From NCBI RefSeq assembly GCF_019511375.1, contig NZ_JAEUAO010000005.1, positions 186,001-250,000 of the forward strand: 64,000 nucleotides of DNA. The letters are read 5' to 3'. Shown here piece by piece: positions 54,032 through 63,123 of this stretch. The notes beneath the pieces were generated by a model, which saw only the letters and a list, made by a program, of their open reading frames with translations, ran no database searches and was not told where the DNA came from. The stretch is from Rhizobium herbae. Its GTDB lineage: Bacteria; Pseudomonadota; Alphaproteobacteria; Rhizobiales; Rhizobiaceae. The position numbers and the translations under genes are program-made. How positions within the stretch are numbered: position 1 is the first letter of the stretch; every line of letters starts with the position of its first letter.

Positions 54032-56119
54032 TCAGTTGATCGGGCCGCTTTCGCCCGGCTTGCCCGGAAGCTGCTCAGGGAACAGTTCGTAGTCTCCCTG
54101 CTTGTCGGCGGCGACGAAGACCCGTTCGCGGATGATCGTATCCTCCGCCCAGTTGAACATGAAGATCGGGGCGCCGACGGGAATGTTGGAGAAGCGCTTG
54201 TTGATGATCAGCGCACCCGGGTATTCCGTGAGGCCGACCGAATCGACATTCTCAGTTGCGACCTTCTGGTACTGTTTCATCAGTTCGGTACGCTCGGTGT
54301 TGTCGTTCGAGGCGATGAACTTGTTGACGATGTCTACGAGTTCCTTCTCATAGGGCAGGAGGTCGACCGTGCCGTCCGTGCCGGCGCGATGATGCCAGCT
54401 GGTGCGCGGTCCCGTCGGAGCGAGCTGGGTGGTGTTCTGCACCACCGATGTCAGCTCCGGATCGTTGCGGCGGATCGTCCAGTCGAACTGGCCGGCATAA
54501 TGGGCATTGTCCTTCTTGGTGCCGTCGAGCGCATTGAGCGTGACTTTCAAGCCGAGTTGCTCCATCTGGCCGATGACGCCCTCCGCAAGATTGCGGTCGG
54601 TGCCGTAGTCGCCATTGCTCAAGAGCACGATCTGAACATCCTGACCGCCTTCCGTTCCGGCCGGGAAGTTCACGAAACCGTTGCCGTCCGAGTCCCTCAG
54701 TCCGACCTTTTCGAGAAGCGCCTTTGCGCCTTCGAGATCAAAGGGATAGTAAACCGTCGACTGACGGTCGTAGAAACTCGTGCCTGACGACAGGCCGCCG
54801 GGATAGATCGCCGTGAACGGACCCTTGACCAGCGATTCCCCGATCTTCTTGCGGTCGAGCGCCATGGTGACCGCCTTGCGGAAGTCCTCGTTGCGGTTCA
54901 ACTCCCGTACGGCCTTGCCGCGCGAGTCGGGCTCGCCCCAACCGTTGGCGGAGAGATTCATCCGCAGATTGTAGCCGATCAGGCGGGCGCCGAAGGCAAG
55001 GCGTGCCGGTGCGGCGTCGGACGCGGCGCGCTTGAGCGATTCAACGAAGTTTTCCGGCTGCTCGAGGTTGGAGAAGTCACCGGAACCGGCAATCGCCTGC
55101 ACGTCGCGGTCGGCCCAGGTCGACAGCTTATAGTGCATCTCATTGAGGTAGGGCAGCTGATGGCCCTGCTCGTCGACCTTCCAGTAATAGGGGTTGCGGC
55201 GCAGCACGATGATGTCGTCGGGCCGATAGGAGACCGGGACCCAGGCGCCCATGACGGGAATGTTCATGTACTCGGCCGGAAATCCGTTCTTGTACTGGTC
55301 GTAAGTCACATCCTTGTTATACTTGGGATGCTTGGTCTTCAGGATATGCGCCGGACCGGGGCAGAACGTGCCGTAGGCCATGGCATAGAGATATTGGCGC
55401 GGGAAGGCTTCCTTGAACGTCCATTCGACGGTGTTGGCGTCAATGGCTTTCAGCGTCGTGCCTTCGCCGAAGGTTTCAGGCGTCGCTCCATTGAGCGGCG
55501 ATACGTTGGGATCGACGACATTGTCCTCCCAGTAGAACATCACGTCGTCGGAGGAAAAGGGGACGCCATCGGACCATTTCGCGCCTTCGATCAGGTGCAT
55601 GGTCAGCTTGTGGCCATCTTCCGACCAATCCCAGCTCTTGGCCAGGTTGGGCAGCGGCTCGACGTCGCTCGCCTCGACTTGATAAAGCGGCGCAGTTCGG
55701 GTCAGGCATTCGGATAAGCCGATATCGATGCCGCCCCAGCCTTGAGTCTGGCCGGCCGAATAGTTCCAGCCTTCCGGGCGGCCGCCGATGACGTGGCGCA
55801 TCGTGTCGCCATAGACGCCAATGCCGTCGGGCATGTTGCCGGTCTTGAAGACCATCGGCTCCTTCGGCAGGCGTTCGGCCACCGGCGGCAGCTTGCCGGT
55901 CTTGACGAATTTCTCGGTCACCCAGTCGGGCTCGTGGTATTCCGGCAGCGCCTTGAATTCGACGATCGAATCGCGCGGCACATAGGTGATCTTGCCCTGC
56001 GCCGGGAATGGCGGCTGCTCGGGCACGACGGTCGGCTCGGAAGCCCAGGCCGTTACGGCAAATGCCGACACGCCCAAGAGAAGGGCGGTGGTCGTCTTCA
56101 GATGGCGAAAGCGTTTCAT
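54032..56119 (-). CDS. agpA: Alpha-galactoside periplasmic binding protein AgpA
   Basis: This 695-residue family 5 solute-binding protein is larger than most (500-600). The signal peptide is about 26 residues (ALLLGVSAFAVTAWA). The core has NLAKSWDWSEDGHKLTMHL, WSDGVPFSSDDVMFYWED and YLYAMAYGTFCPGP. The order and neighbours match S. meliloti agpA, whose product binds melibiose, raffinose and related alpha-galactosides. The ATG at 56119 is preceded by a purine-rich site (GAGGGAGAAACAACGACA). Confidence 0.9.
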   Translation of the reverse strand: MKRFRHLKTTTALLLGVSAFAVTAWASEPTVVPEQPPFPAQGKITYVPRDSIVEFKALPEYHEPDWVTEKFVKTGKLPPVAERLPKEPMVFKTGNMPDGIGVYGDTMRHVIGGRPEGWNYSAGQTQGWGGIDIGLSECLTRTAPLYQVEASDVEPLPNLAKSWDWSEDGHKLTMHLIEGAKWSDGVPFSSDDVMFYWEDNVVDPNVSPLNGATPETFGEGTTLKAIDANTVEWTFKEAFPRQYLYAMAYGTFCPGPAHILKTKHPKYNKDVTYDQYKNGFPAEYMNIPVMGAWVPVSYRPDDIIVLRRNPYYWKVDEQGHQLPYLNEMHYKLSTWADRDVQAIAGSGDFSNLEQPENFVESLKRAASDAAPARLAFGARLIGYNLRMNLSANGWGEPDSRGKAVRELNRNEDFRKAVTMALDRKKIGESLVKGPFTAIYPGGLSSGTSFYDRQSTVYYPFDLEGAKALLEKVGLRDSDGNGFVNFPAGTEGGQDVQIVLLSNGDYGTDRNLAEGVIGQMEQLGLKVTLNALDGTKKDNAHYAGQFDWTIRRNDPELTSVVQNTTQLAPTGPRTSWHHRAGTDGTVDLLPYEKELVDIVNKFIASNDNTERTELMKQYQKVATENVDSVGLTEYPGALIINKRFSNIPVGAPIFMFNWAEDTIIRERVFVAADKQGDYELFPEQLPGKPGESGPIN

Positions 56120-56292
56120 TGTCGTTGTTTCTCCCTCATGCTTCGGCCTGCCCGGTATGGGCGGCTCTCCTCCTACCAGCACGGCCGGACGGCATCATGC
56201 CGCCTGCCGGAAGAGAGCGGGCAACGGATTGCCCACTCCCAGACCTGCCTCCTCCTCAGGAAAACGGGCCTCGCATCTTTCGCTGAAGCCGT

Positions 56293-57765
56293 TCAGCTTG
56301 CCGCTTTCAGCTTGGTTGCTTCCTTTTCGGCGCGCAGTTCCTCGACCGAACGGACTTCGCGACGGGCGACACCGTTCCACTCGCGGGTCTTGATGGTTGC
56401 CTTGCTCAGGCGCTCCTTGGCGGCCGGAACGGCATGGGCATATTGCGGCAGCCACTCAGCCTGGGCGACGACCATTTCGTCGACCATCTGCCAGACTTCC
56501 TCCGGGGTGCAGATCGCGCCGACCAGCGGATCGTGAAGCACCGCCAGTTTCAGAAGATCGATATCGCCTGACACGGCGGCATGGACAGACATGCGCTGGA
56601 CGTTGATGGATGAAATGCAGGTGGCGGCGCAGGCTTCCGGAAGCGTAATGCCGGCGACCATGTTGATGCCGAAGCGATCGACGAAGCCAGGGGATTCGAT
56701 GACCGCGTCCGATGGCAGGTTGGTGATGACGCCATTGTTCCTGACGTTGAAGTGGCCGCGATAGACGCGCCCGGTTTCCAGCGCCTCGAGGATGTGGCTG
56801 GCATGTTCGTTGGAGCGGCGGGCCGGATCGATCGGCTTTTCGGCATCCTTGAGGAACTGCGGAAATTCGGTTTCGAACCAGTTGCGGGTCTCGGTCGAAT
56901 AGCGCAGGTAGCCGCCGGTTTCGCCATGGATCCAGTCGGACATGTCGATCCAGCGGGTAATTTCCTCCGGCCGTTTGCGGTACCAGGGCAGGTATTCCGA
57001 CAGGTGGCCGTTGCTTTCGGTGGAATAGACGCCGAAACGCTTCAGAACGTCGATCCTGAGCTTTTCCTGCTGCGAGAAGACCGGATGCGCCTCGAAAGCG
57101 GCGACGAGCTCATCCTTGCCTATTCTGCGGCCCTTGAGACGCACATCGACGAACCAAGTCTGGTGGTTGATGCCTGAGCAGATGTAGTCGAGTTCGCCAT
57201 CCTTGGCGCCGAGGATCTCGGCGATCTGTTCGCCGCCGTGCTGGACGCCATGGCAAAGACCGATCGTATCGACCTTGCCATATTCCAGCGCCGCCCAGGT
57301 GTTCATCGCCATCGGGTTTGCGTAGTTGAGGAACTTCGCGCCGGGTTCGGCGAGTTCGCGGATATCCTTGCAGAAATCGAGGATCACCGGGATGTTGCGC
57401 TGACCATAGAGAATGCCGCCGGCGCAGATCGTATCACCGACGCACTGGTCGACGCCGTATTTCAACGGGATGCGGATATCGTCCGCGTAGGCGGCGAGGC
57501 CACCGACGCGCACGCAGGAAATGATATAGCGCGCACCGGCGATTGCCTCGCGACGGTCGGTCGAAGCGGTCACCTTGGCCGGCAGGTTGTTGGATTCAAC
57601 GATCTTGTCGAGGATCGACTTGATCATGCTTAGATTGTGCTCGCTGATGTCCGTAAGCGCGACCTCGACATCGCGGAATTCCGGAACGCAGAGAATGTCG
57701 GTGAAGAGTTTCTTGGTGAAGCCGACACTGCCGGCGCCAATAATGGCAATCTTGAAGCTGCTCAT
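56293..57765 (-). CDS. agaL1: GH4 alpha-galactosidase (AgaL1-like)
   Basis: This 490-residue GH4 enzyme has the NAD site KIAIIGAGSVGFTKKLF at the N-terminus, NYANPMAMNTWA, GLCHGVQHGG with the metal Cys, and SGINHQTWF with the metal His. It is clearly a paralogue of agaL2, but divergent. It is the first gene of the agp operon, divergent from agpT with 189 bases between starts. The start at 57765 (MSSFKIA) is the only one that matches family length. A C-terminal basic tail exceeds the MelA end. Confidence 0.88.
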   Translation of the reverse strand: MSSFKIAIIGAGSVGFTKKLFTDILCVPEFRDVEVALTDISEHNLSMIKSILDKIVESNNLPAKVTASTDRREAIAGARYIISCVRVGGLAAYADDIRIPLKYGVDQCVGDTICAGGILYGQRNIPVILDFCKDIRELAEPGAKFLNYANPMAMNTWAALEYGKVDTIGLCHGVQHGGEQIAEILGAKDGELDYICSGINHQTWFVDVRLKGRRIGKDELVAAFEAHPVFSQQEKLRIDVLKRFGVYSTESNGHLSEYLPWYRKRPEEITRWIDMSDWIHGETGGYLRYSTETRNWFETEFPQFLKDAEKPIDPARRSNEHASHILEALETGRVYRGHFNVRNNGVITNLPSDAVIESPGFVDRFGINMVAGITLPEACAATCISSINVQRMSVHAAVSGDIDLLKLAVLHDPLVGAICTPEEVWQMVDEMVVAQAEWLPQYAHAVPAAKERLSKATIKTREWNGVARREVRSVEELRAEKEATKLKAAS

Positions 57766-57907
57766 GCTGTCCTCGTCGCTGGTCATTCGGCTGGGAAACG
57801 GACAGGGTAAAATCAATGCGCGGGGGGATGAGGCGCTCTGGCGCTCTTATCTCCCAGTCCTCCCTGTCGATGCCGCTCCAACCCGGTCATCTTGCTTTGT
57901 TGAGGTG

Positions 57908-57923
57908 CATTATGCGTATAATG
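57908..57923. promoter_or_regulatory. Palindrome with TATAAT in the agpT-agaL1 promoter region
   Basis: CATTAT and ATAATG form a 6-bp inverted repeat around GCGT. The right half includes TATAAT (57917-57922), a perfect -10 box for agpT. On the other strand CATAAT offers a -10 for agaL1, so one site may serve both promoters. Confidence 0.6.
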
Positions 57924-57954
57924 TCCGGTGTCGCCAGAGAGGTATTGTGCTTTC

Positions 57955-58884
57955 ATGGGTAATTCTGTGCTGAAACAGTTGATCGAGAATGGCCCCGTCA
58001 TGCGGACGGTTTCGCTGCCCCGCGGCCGCCACAGCCTGCACACCATGCCGACCAGCACGGGCTACGAGATCCGCACCGATCCGAGCTATGACTGGGATGG
58101 CCGAAAACGTGGCCAGACGCCGTTCACCGTGCTGCAGCACACGATCGCGGGCGCGGGCAATCTTCGCTACGAGAGCCGCAACTACCGGGTTCGCGAGGGT
58201 GAGACATTGCTCGTGCTCGTGCCGCACAACCACCGCTACTGGCTCGAACAGAACGGTCGCTGGGAATTCTTCTGGATATCGATGAACGGCGAGGAGGCGC
58301 TGCGCATCCACAAGGCCATCCTGTCGATAACCGGGCCGATCCTCACGCTGAAGCCGGAGACGATCGAGCACCTGGCAGATTGCAGCCTGCGGCTCATCTC
58401 GGGCGGTGCCGACGCCCCGGGCAGTGCCTCGGCCATAGCCTACGAGGCGGCGATGGCGCTTTATGACGACGTCTTCGGCGCACATCCGGTGTTCAGCCAG
58501 GAATACCGCACGATGCAGCACGTCATCGATCACATCATGGCCAATCTCGAGCATCCGCTTCCGGTCGAGAAACTGGCGGATGTTTCCGGCCTCAGTCGCG
58601 CGCACTTCTCCCGGGTCTTTGCCGCCAGCGAGGGTATGCCGCCGGCCGAATTCGTGCTGCGCAAGCGGCTGCAGCGGGCGACCAAGCTTCTGACGAAGGC
58701 GGCGGACCTGTCGGTCAAGGAAGTGGCGATCATGTCCGGCTTCGAGGATCCGAATTACTTCGCCAAGGTGTTCAGGCGCTACTTCGGCGCGAGCCCGACG
58801 GAGTTCCGCACCACCGGCATGTATTCCAGCGTTGCCACCAACGCCCGCAGTGGGTCTGCCTCATCGGCAGCGCAGCCGCAATGA
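57955..58884 (+). CDS. agpT: AraC-family activator AgpT
   Basis: This 309-residue regulator has an N-terminal cupin-like AraC ligand domain (about 30-150, with YRVREGETLLVLVPHNHRY). Two AraC helix-turn-helix motifs lie at about 200-300 (VEKLADVSGLSRAHFSRVF and VKEVAIMSGFEDPNYFAKVFRRYFGASPTEF). It activates the divergent agp operon in response to alpha-galactosides. AGAGAGG at 57937-57943 is the likely ribosome site for the ATG at 57955. Confidence 0.9.
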   Translation: MGNSVLKQLIENGPVMRTVSLPRGRHSLHTMPTSTGYEIRTDPSYDWDGRKRGQTPFTVLQHTIAGAGNLRYESRNYRVREGETLLVLVPHNHRYWLEQNGRWEFFWISMNGEEALRIHKAILSITGPILTLKPETIEHLADCSLRLISGGADAPGSASAIAYEAAMALYDDVFGAHPVFSQEYRTMQHVIDHIMANLEHPLPVEKLADVSGLSRAHFSRVFAASEGMPPAEFVLRKRLQRATKLLTKAADLSVKEVAIMSGFEDPNYFAKVFRRYFGASPTEFRTTGMYSSVATNARSGSASSAAQPQ

Positions 58885-58906
58885 GGTCGGGAAATGAACG
58901 GGAAGG

Positions 58907-59083
58907 TCAGTAGAAAAGGTGCCAGGGCGTGAGAAAGGCGCGGCTCAGTTCCTGATCGCGTTGCTGCTCGATGTCGATGGCTTCCTCCCGGTCCTTGCGC
59001 GCCGATATGTCGACGCGAACTGTCTTTTCCGGCTTGGCGGGCGGCGTCAGGTAACCGAGTGTCATTCCACCGTGATAAAACAT
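58907..59083 (-). CDS. Small protein, 58 residues
   Basis: The minus strand from the ATG at 59083 reads MFYHGGMTLGYLTPPAKPEK, then a charged region TVRVDISARKDREEAIDIEQ and a helical end finishing LTPWHLFY. GGAG lies 6 bases before the ATG, a good ribosome site. The sequence is well ordered (proline turns, charged helix, aromatic C-terminus). It converges on agpT with 22 bases between stops. There is no known function or membrane segment. Confidence 0.65.
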   Translation of the reverse strand: MFYHGGMTLGYLTPPAKPEKTVRVDISARKDREEAIDIEQQRDQELSRAFLTPWHLFY

Positions 59084-59381
59084 TCGTTCTCCGCTGTTCC
59101 CTTGGATTTGTTAACGGCTGTTAACACAATCCTGCCACAATTGAGGAGGCTGTCAATAGTCTACGAAAATCGTGCCTTATTGCCGGAGGCTGCATTTCGG
59201 CAGCACATCACTGTCGCAAAATCCGGCCTCTGCGGGAAAATAATTTAATCTATAAACTTTATGAAGATTGAAAAATCGATCCGGGGCCGCGGGCATGCGC
59301 GGGCGTTCTTTGCTTGAGAAAACCGGGCCTTCCGTGCGTAAATCCCGCACCATGGACGAAACGGCAAAAGAGTGGACGCGC

Positions 59382-59930
59382 ATGACCCTTGCCTTGCGAA
59401 ATACGATCGACCCGGTCGTCACCACACGGGAAAAGCCCTTCGAGCATGTGGCTGATCAGGACGCCCTGAAAGCAGCCATGCGGCGGATGTCGGGCGGCGT
59501 ATCCGTCATCACCGCCGGGGTCGGTGACGAGCGCACGGGCGCGACCGTAACGTCGGCGACTGCCCTTTCGGTCGATCCGCCGACGATGATCGTCAATATC
59601 AACCGCAGCTCTTCCAGCTGGCCGGTGATCAGCCGCTATGGCCATTTCTGCGTCAACATCCTGTCTGCCGACCAGCAGGCGGTTGCCGACCGCTTCGCCG
59701 GCAAGGGCGGAGTGAAGGGCGCCGAGCGGTATGATGGGGCCGAATGGTTCACGCTTGCCAGCGGCGCCTCCGTGCTGCGTGGCGCGCTGGCTGGCATCGA
59801 CTGCGAGGTCGACGAGGTGATCGAGCGGCATAGCCATGCCATTATTCTCGGCCGTGTCGTCTCGATCGTTGCCGGCGACGGTCAGTCGCTCGTCTACAGC
59901 AATGGCCGTTACGGCCGGTTTTCTTTCTGA
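59382..59930 (+). CDS. Flavin reductase (DIM6/NTAB family)
   Basis: This protein of about 182 residues has the FMN-binding split-barrel signature MRRMSGGVSVITAG and TGATVTSATALSVDPPTMIVNINRSSSSW. HFCVNILSADQQAVADRFAG follows. It reduces FMN/FAD with NAD(P)H for a partner monooxygenase, which is not seen here. Start choice is uncertain: ATG 59382 has GTGGA upstream, while ATG 59352 and 59268 would add an unconserved basic leader. Confidence 0.88.
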   Translation: MTLALRNTIDPVVTTREKPFEHVADQDALKAAMRRMSGGVSVITAGVGDERTGATVTSATALSVDPPTMIVNINRSSSSWPVISRYGHFCVNILSADQQAVADRFAGKGGVKGAERYDGAEWFTLASGASVLRGALAGIDCEVDEVIERHSHAIILGRVVSIVAGDGQSLVYSNGRYGRFSF

Positions 59931-60059
59931 ACAGAAGGAAACCCTGCCTATAATTGCGTGAATCGCCCTCCGGCGGTTTCAAAACACTAAGGCGTCCTTT
60001 GCTCGTCATGTCTGGCGCGCCGCGGTGTAGCGGCATTGCCTTGTTCTCGTCGGACATGC

Positions 60060-60620
60060 TCAGGCGGCGCGCGTTTCGTGGCGGCCTTCTTCGATTTCCT
60101 CGATGATCTTGTTGACGAAGGGCTGAAGATCGCCCGGGTTGCGGGAGGTAATGATGCCCTTGTCGGTGACGACGGGCTCATCCGACCAGTGTGCTCCCGC
60201 GTTTTTCATGTCTGTCTTGATGGAAGCATAGGAAGTTGCGTCAAGGTCGCGCACGGCATCCGCCTCGATCAGCAGCCACGGCGCATGGCAGATGGCCGCC
60301 ACGACCTTGCCGGATCTCACGAATTCGCGCACGACGCGCATGGCTTCCTCGTCAAGGCGCAAGATGTCCGGATTGATCTGACCACCGGGCAGGACAAGTG
60401 CATCGAAATCATCGATGTTCACGTCCTTGGCCAGCAGATCGACATCCACGGTGTCGCCCCAATTCTTGTTGTCCCAGCTCTTGATCGGCTCCTTCTTGAC
60501 GGATGCGACCTTCACCTGTGCGCCACGCTTTTTCAGTTCGTCCAGCGGCACGCGCAGTTCCGAACGCTCGTAGCCATGAGTCGCGAGAATGAGGATTTTC
60601 GATTTGTCGATGAAAGGCAT
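60060..60620 (-). CDS. DJ-1/PfpI family protein (glyoxalase/deglycase-like)
   Basis: This 186-residue protein has the nucleophile elbow AAICHAPW (C111, H112) and the conserved Glu in YERSEL (E18). KKEPIKSWDNKNWGDTVDVD also points to the PfpI/YhbO-type subgroup linked to stress protection. AAGGAG 8 bases before the ATG at 60620 supports this start rather than 60644. Confidence 0.9.
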   Translation of the reverse strand: MPFIDKSKILILATHGYERSELRVPLDELKKRGAQVKVASVKKEPIKSWDNKNWGDTVDVDLLAKDVNIDDFDALVLPGGQINPDILRLDEEAMRVVREFVRSGKVVAAICHAPWLLIEADAVRDLDATSYASIKTDMKNAGAHWSDEPVVTDKGIITSRNPGDLQPFVNKIIEEIEEGRHETRAA

Positions 60621-60745
60621 TTCGCCGGCTCCTTCTGACATCATAAGGGAGGATTCGCGCTTACAACGGACGCGTCCGGCAATCGTTCCAGGGTTTGTGA
60701 ATTTGCCAGTCGAGGGAAAGGGCGGGCAGGGGAAGAGCTGTCAGA

Positions 60746-61873
60746 TCAGCTCCGGAATCTCGCCGGGTTGAAATGTTGCGGGTCGAGTGCCTGCACCTTG
60801 AAGCCTTCCGGTTGCGCGCCGCCGGTGAGGAGGCTTGCCGCCAAGGCGCCAAGGGCCGGTGAGGTCAGGATGCCATAGCCGCCCTGGCCGGCCAGCCAGA
60901 AGAAATCCGGGCGGTCGGCAGCGGGACCGACAACCGGCAGTCTATCGGGTGAAAAGCTGCGCATGCCGGCCCAGCTCCTGGCCACGCGGCGGACCGGAAT
61001 GATGGTCGCTTCCTCGACGTAATGCGCGGCCCAGGCGATGTCGATTTCCTCCGGCTGCACGTCGCCCGGTTCACAAGGGGTTGCGTCGGCCGGCGAAGCC
61101 AAAAGCCGGCCGGCGTCGGGCTTCATGTAGAAATCCTCGTCGATCTCGTTGATCGCCGGCAGGCACGACGTGTCGATCCCTTCGGGCAGGTCGACGGTGA
61201 TGGCCGTGCGGCGGTGCGGGACGATACCCAGCCCCTTCACGCCGAAGATCTCCGCCATGGGATCGGCCCAGCCGCCCGCCGCGTCGACGGCGATCCTTGC
61301 CCGCACGGTGTCCGACGAGGTCTCGATCACCCAGGCGCTCCCGTCATGGCGCGCGGAAACGACATCGTGGCGCTCGCGGATTTCCGCACCAGAGCGCCGC
61401 GCGCCTTTGACATAACCTTGCAGCAGGCTTTCGACCTCGATGTCCCAGAAGTTCGGATCGTAGAAGGCGGCGGCCGCATAACCGGGCTTCAGGATCGGAG
61501 CCCGCTGCAGCAATTCCTCCTCTTCAAGCGGTTCGAGTTCCGGCGTGAAGGCAAGGCTTGCGCGAAAAACCTCTGCCAGCCGCGCGGCTTTTTGCGCATT
61601 GGCGAACATCACGCCACCGCGCTGCTTCAGGAGCGAGATGTCGCAGAAGCCATCCGGCGGATTGTCGAAGAAGTCCTTGGCGATCGCCGCCAGCGCACAG
61701 ACTTCATCGGCGTTGTAGCGCAGCACGAATTCCGCAGCGGAGCGGCCGGTGCTGTGATAGCCGAGCGCCGTTTCGCGTTCCAGAACGACGACCGAACGGT
61801 GCGGGCTGAGGAAATAGGCGAGCGACAAGCCGGCAATGCCGCCGCCGATGATCGCCACGTCGAAAGTCTGCAT
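60746..61873 (-). CDS. dauA: FAD-dependent D-amino-acid dehydrogenase (DauA-like)
   Basis: This 375-residue DAO-family flavoprotein is the same length as P. aeruginosa DauA (D-arginine dehydrogenase). It has the FAD motif DVAIIGGGIAGLSLAYFL and the shared blocks YHSTGRSAAEF, FFDNPPDGFC, DEDFYMKPDAGRLLASPADA and WAGMRSFSPD. It would oxidise D-amino acids, DauA having broad specificity including D-Arg and D-Lys, to 2-oxo acids. A regulator gene lies upstream in the same direction, 138 bases away. Confidence 0.85.
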   Translation of the reverse strand: MQTFDVAIIGGGIAGLSLAYFLSPHRSVVVLERETALGYHSTGRSAAEFVLRYNADEVCALAAIAKDFFDNPPDGFCDISLLKQRGGVMFANAQKAARLAEVFRASLAFTPELEPLEEEELLQRAPILKPGYAAAAFYDPNFWDIEVESLLQGYVKGARRSGAEIRERHDVVSARHDGSAWVIETSSDTVRARIAVDAAGGWADPMAEIFGVKGLGIVPHRRTAITVDLPEGIDTSCLPAINEIDEDFYMKPDAGRLLASPADATPCEPGDVQPEEIDIAWAAHYVEEATIIPVRRVARSWAGMRSFSPDRLPVVGPAADRPDFFWLAGQGGYGILTSPALGALAASLLTGGAQPEGFKVQALDPQHFNPARFRS

Positions 61874-62011
61874 GGGTGTGCTCCGCCCCTTGGTCGGCGC
61901 AGCTCTCCGGAAGCGTTCTCTGCCGGCTGTTATCTTGCGCTCTTGGTGCGAAGACCTTACGGGCGTCTTTACCGGCGTTCAAATTTATAGTCATAAAGGT
62001 GGCTATAAAAC

Positions 62012-62962
62012 TCATTGATGCTGTGCGCTGTGATCCAGCGGCTCGACATCCTCGACATATTTGAGAAAGGCCGCCTCGGCCGGGTTGAGAATGGTATTGG
62101 GGTTCGAAATGCGGAAAACATCCGTCGTCGGCAACCGGTCGTAGGGCGGCAACTGCCAGAGTTCGCCGGCCGCCAGTCCCGCCGCTGCCAAGTGGTTCGG
62201 CAGCATGCCGATGCCAATATTGGCGACGATCAAGCGCACGACCTCCTCGACATTGCTGGAGACGGCGCGAACCTGCTGGCCGAAGGAGCCGATGGCGCGC
62301 ACCGCCGTCACCGCGTTCATATGCTGTCCGCCGAGAATATCTGCGGTGAAGGCGACATAGGGATCACCGCGCAGGCATTGAAGCGTCGCGCCCTTGACGC
62401 CGAACAGCCTGTGGCCGCGTCCGCAATAGAGGGCATATTGCTCGCGGATGTGGAGAGCCTTGGCGAGACCGTCGGGAATATTGCCGTCGCAGAGGCCCAT
62501 GGTCGCGATGTTGCGCTCCACCGAGCTGATGACGCTGACGGTGGTCTCGATCGTAATGCTGATCGTCACCTTCGGATGCAGCCGAAAGAAACCTTCGAGT
62601 TGCCGGTCCCAGGCGGGGTTGTGAGCATGGCTGACCGAATGGATGCTGACATGGCCCGTCACGTCCTCGCCTGCGGTTTCCAGGGTGTTGGGCAGCCGGA
62701 CAACGGCGGCGAAGATATCGCGACATTGGCGATGCAGCCTTTCGCCGGCTTCGGTGAGGTCGAAACGCCCGGGGCGACGGTCGATCAGCTTCTGGCCGAC
62801 GGTCTGTTCCAGTCGTTTCAGCGCCATGCTGACGGCAGGCTGTTGCAGGAGCAGCCGGTTGGCCGCTGCCGTGATGCTGCCTTCCTCGACCAGCACGACG
62901 AAGGTTCGCAGGAGGTTCCAGTCGAGGTTGTGGGCGAAGCGTTCCAGGCGATTGTCAGGCAT
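62012..62962 (-). CDS. LysR-family transcriptional regulator, GcdR-like position
   Basis: This 316-residue protein has an N-terminal LysR HTH (about 12-70, LRTFVVLVEEGSITAAANRLLLQQPAVSMALKRLE). The effector domain starts at GHVSIHSVSHAHNPAW. It is divergent from glutaryl-CoA dehydrogenase with a 161-base gap, so it probably controls that gene. The ATG at 62962 is used; 62986 is an alternative adding 8 residues. A 7-bp inverted repeat TTTATAG/CTATAAA overlaps the 3' flank at 61984-62009. Confidence 0.88.
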   Translation of the reverse strand: MPDNRLERFAHNLDWNLLRTFVVLVEEGSITAAANRLLLQQPAVSMALKRLEQTVGQKLIDRRPGRFDLTEAGERLHRQCRDIFAAVVRLPNTLETAGEDVTGHVSIHSVSHAHNPAWDRQLEGFFRLHPKVTISITIETTVSVISSVERNIATMGLCDGNIPDGLAKALHIREQYALYCGRGHRLFGVKGATLQCLRGDPYVAFTADILGGQHMNAVTAVRAIGSFGQQVRAVSSNVEEVVRLIVANIGIGMLPNHLAAAGLAAGELWQLPPYDRLPTTDVFRISNPNTILNPAEAAFLKYVEDVEPLDHSAQHQ

Positions 62963-63123
62963 GGCTTGTCCAGCACGGTGTTTCATCGACGACAGCCCCG
63001 AAATCCGGGATCGCAGGGCCGGCGGCATTCCGGCAGCGCATGAGGCAGTGCGCCATTTTCGTTTGTATCGTTCCGTCTGGCTTGCCATAACCGTTGCAAG
63101 AAGGAAAGCGAAGGGAGGACGGC

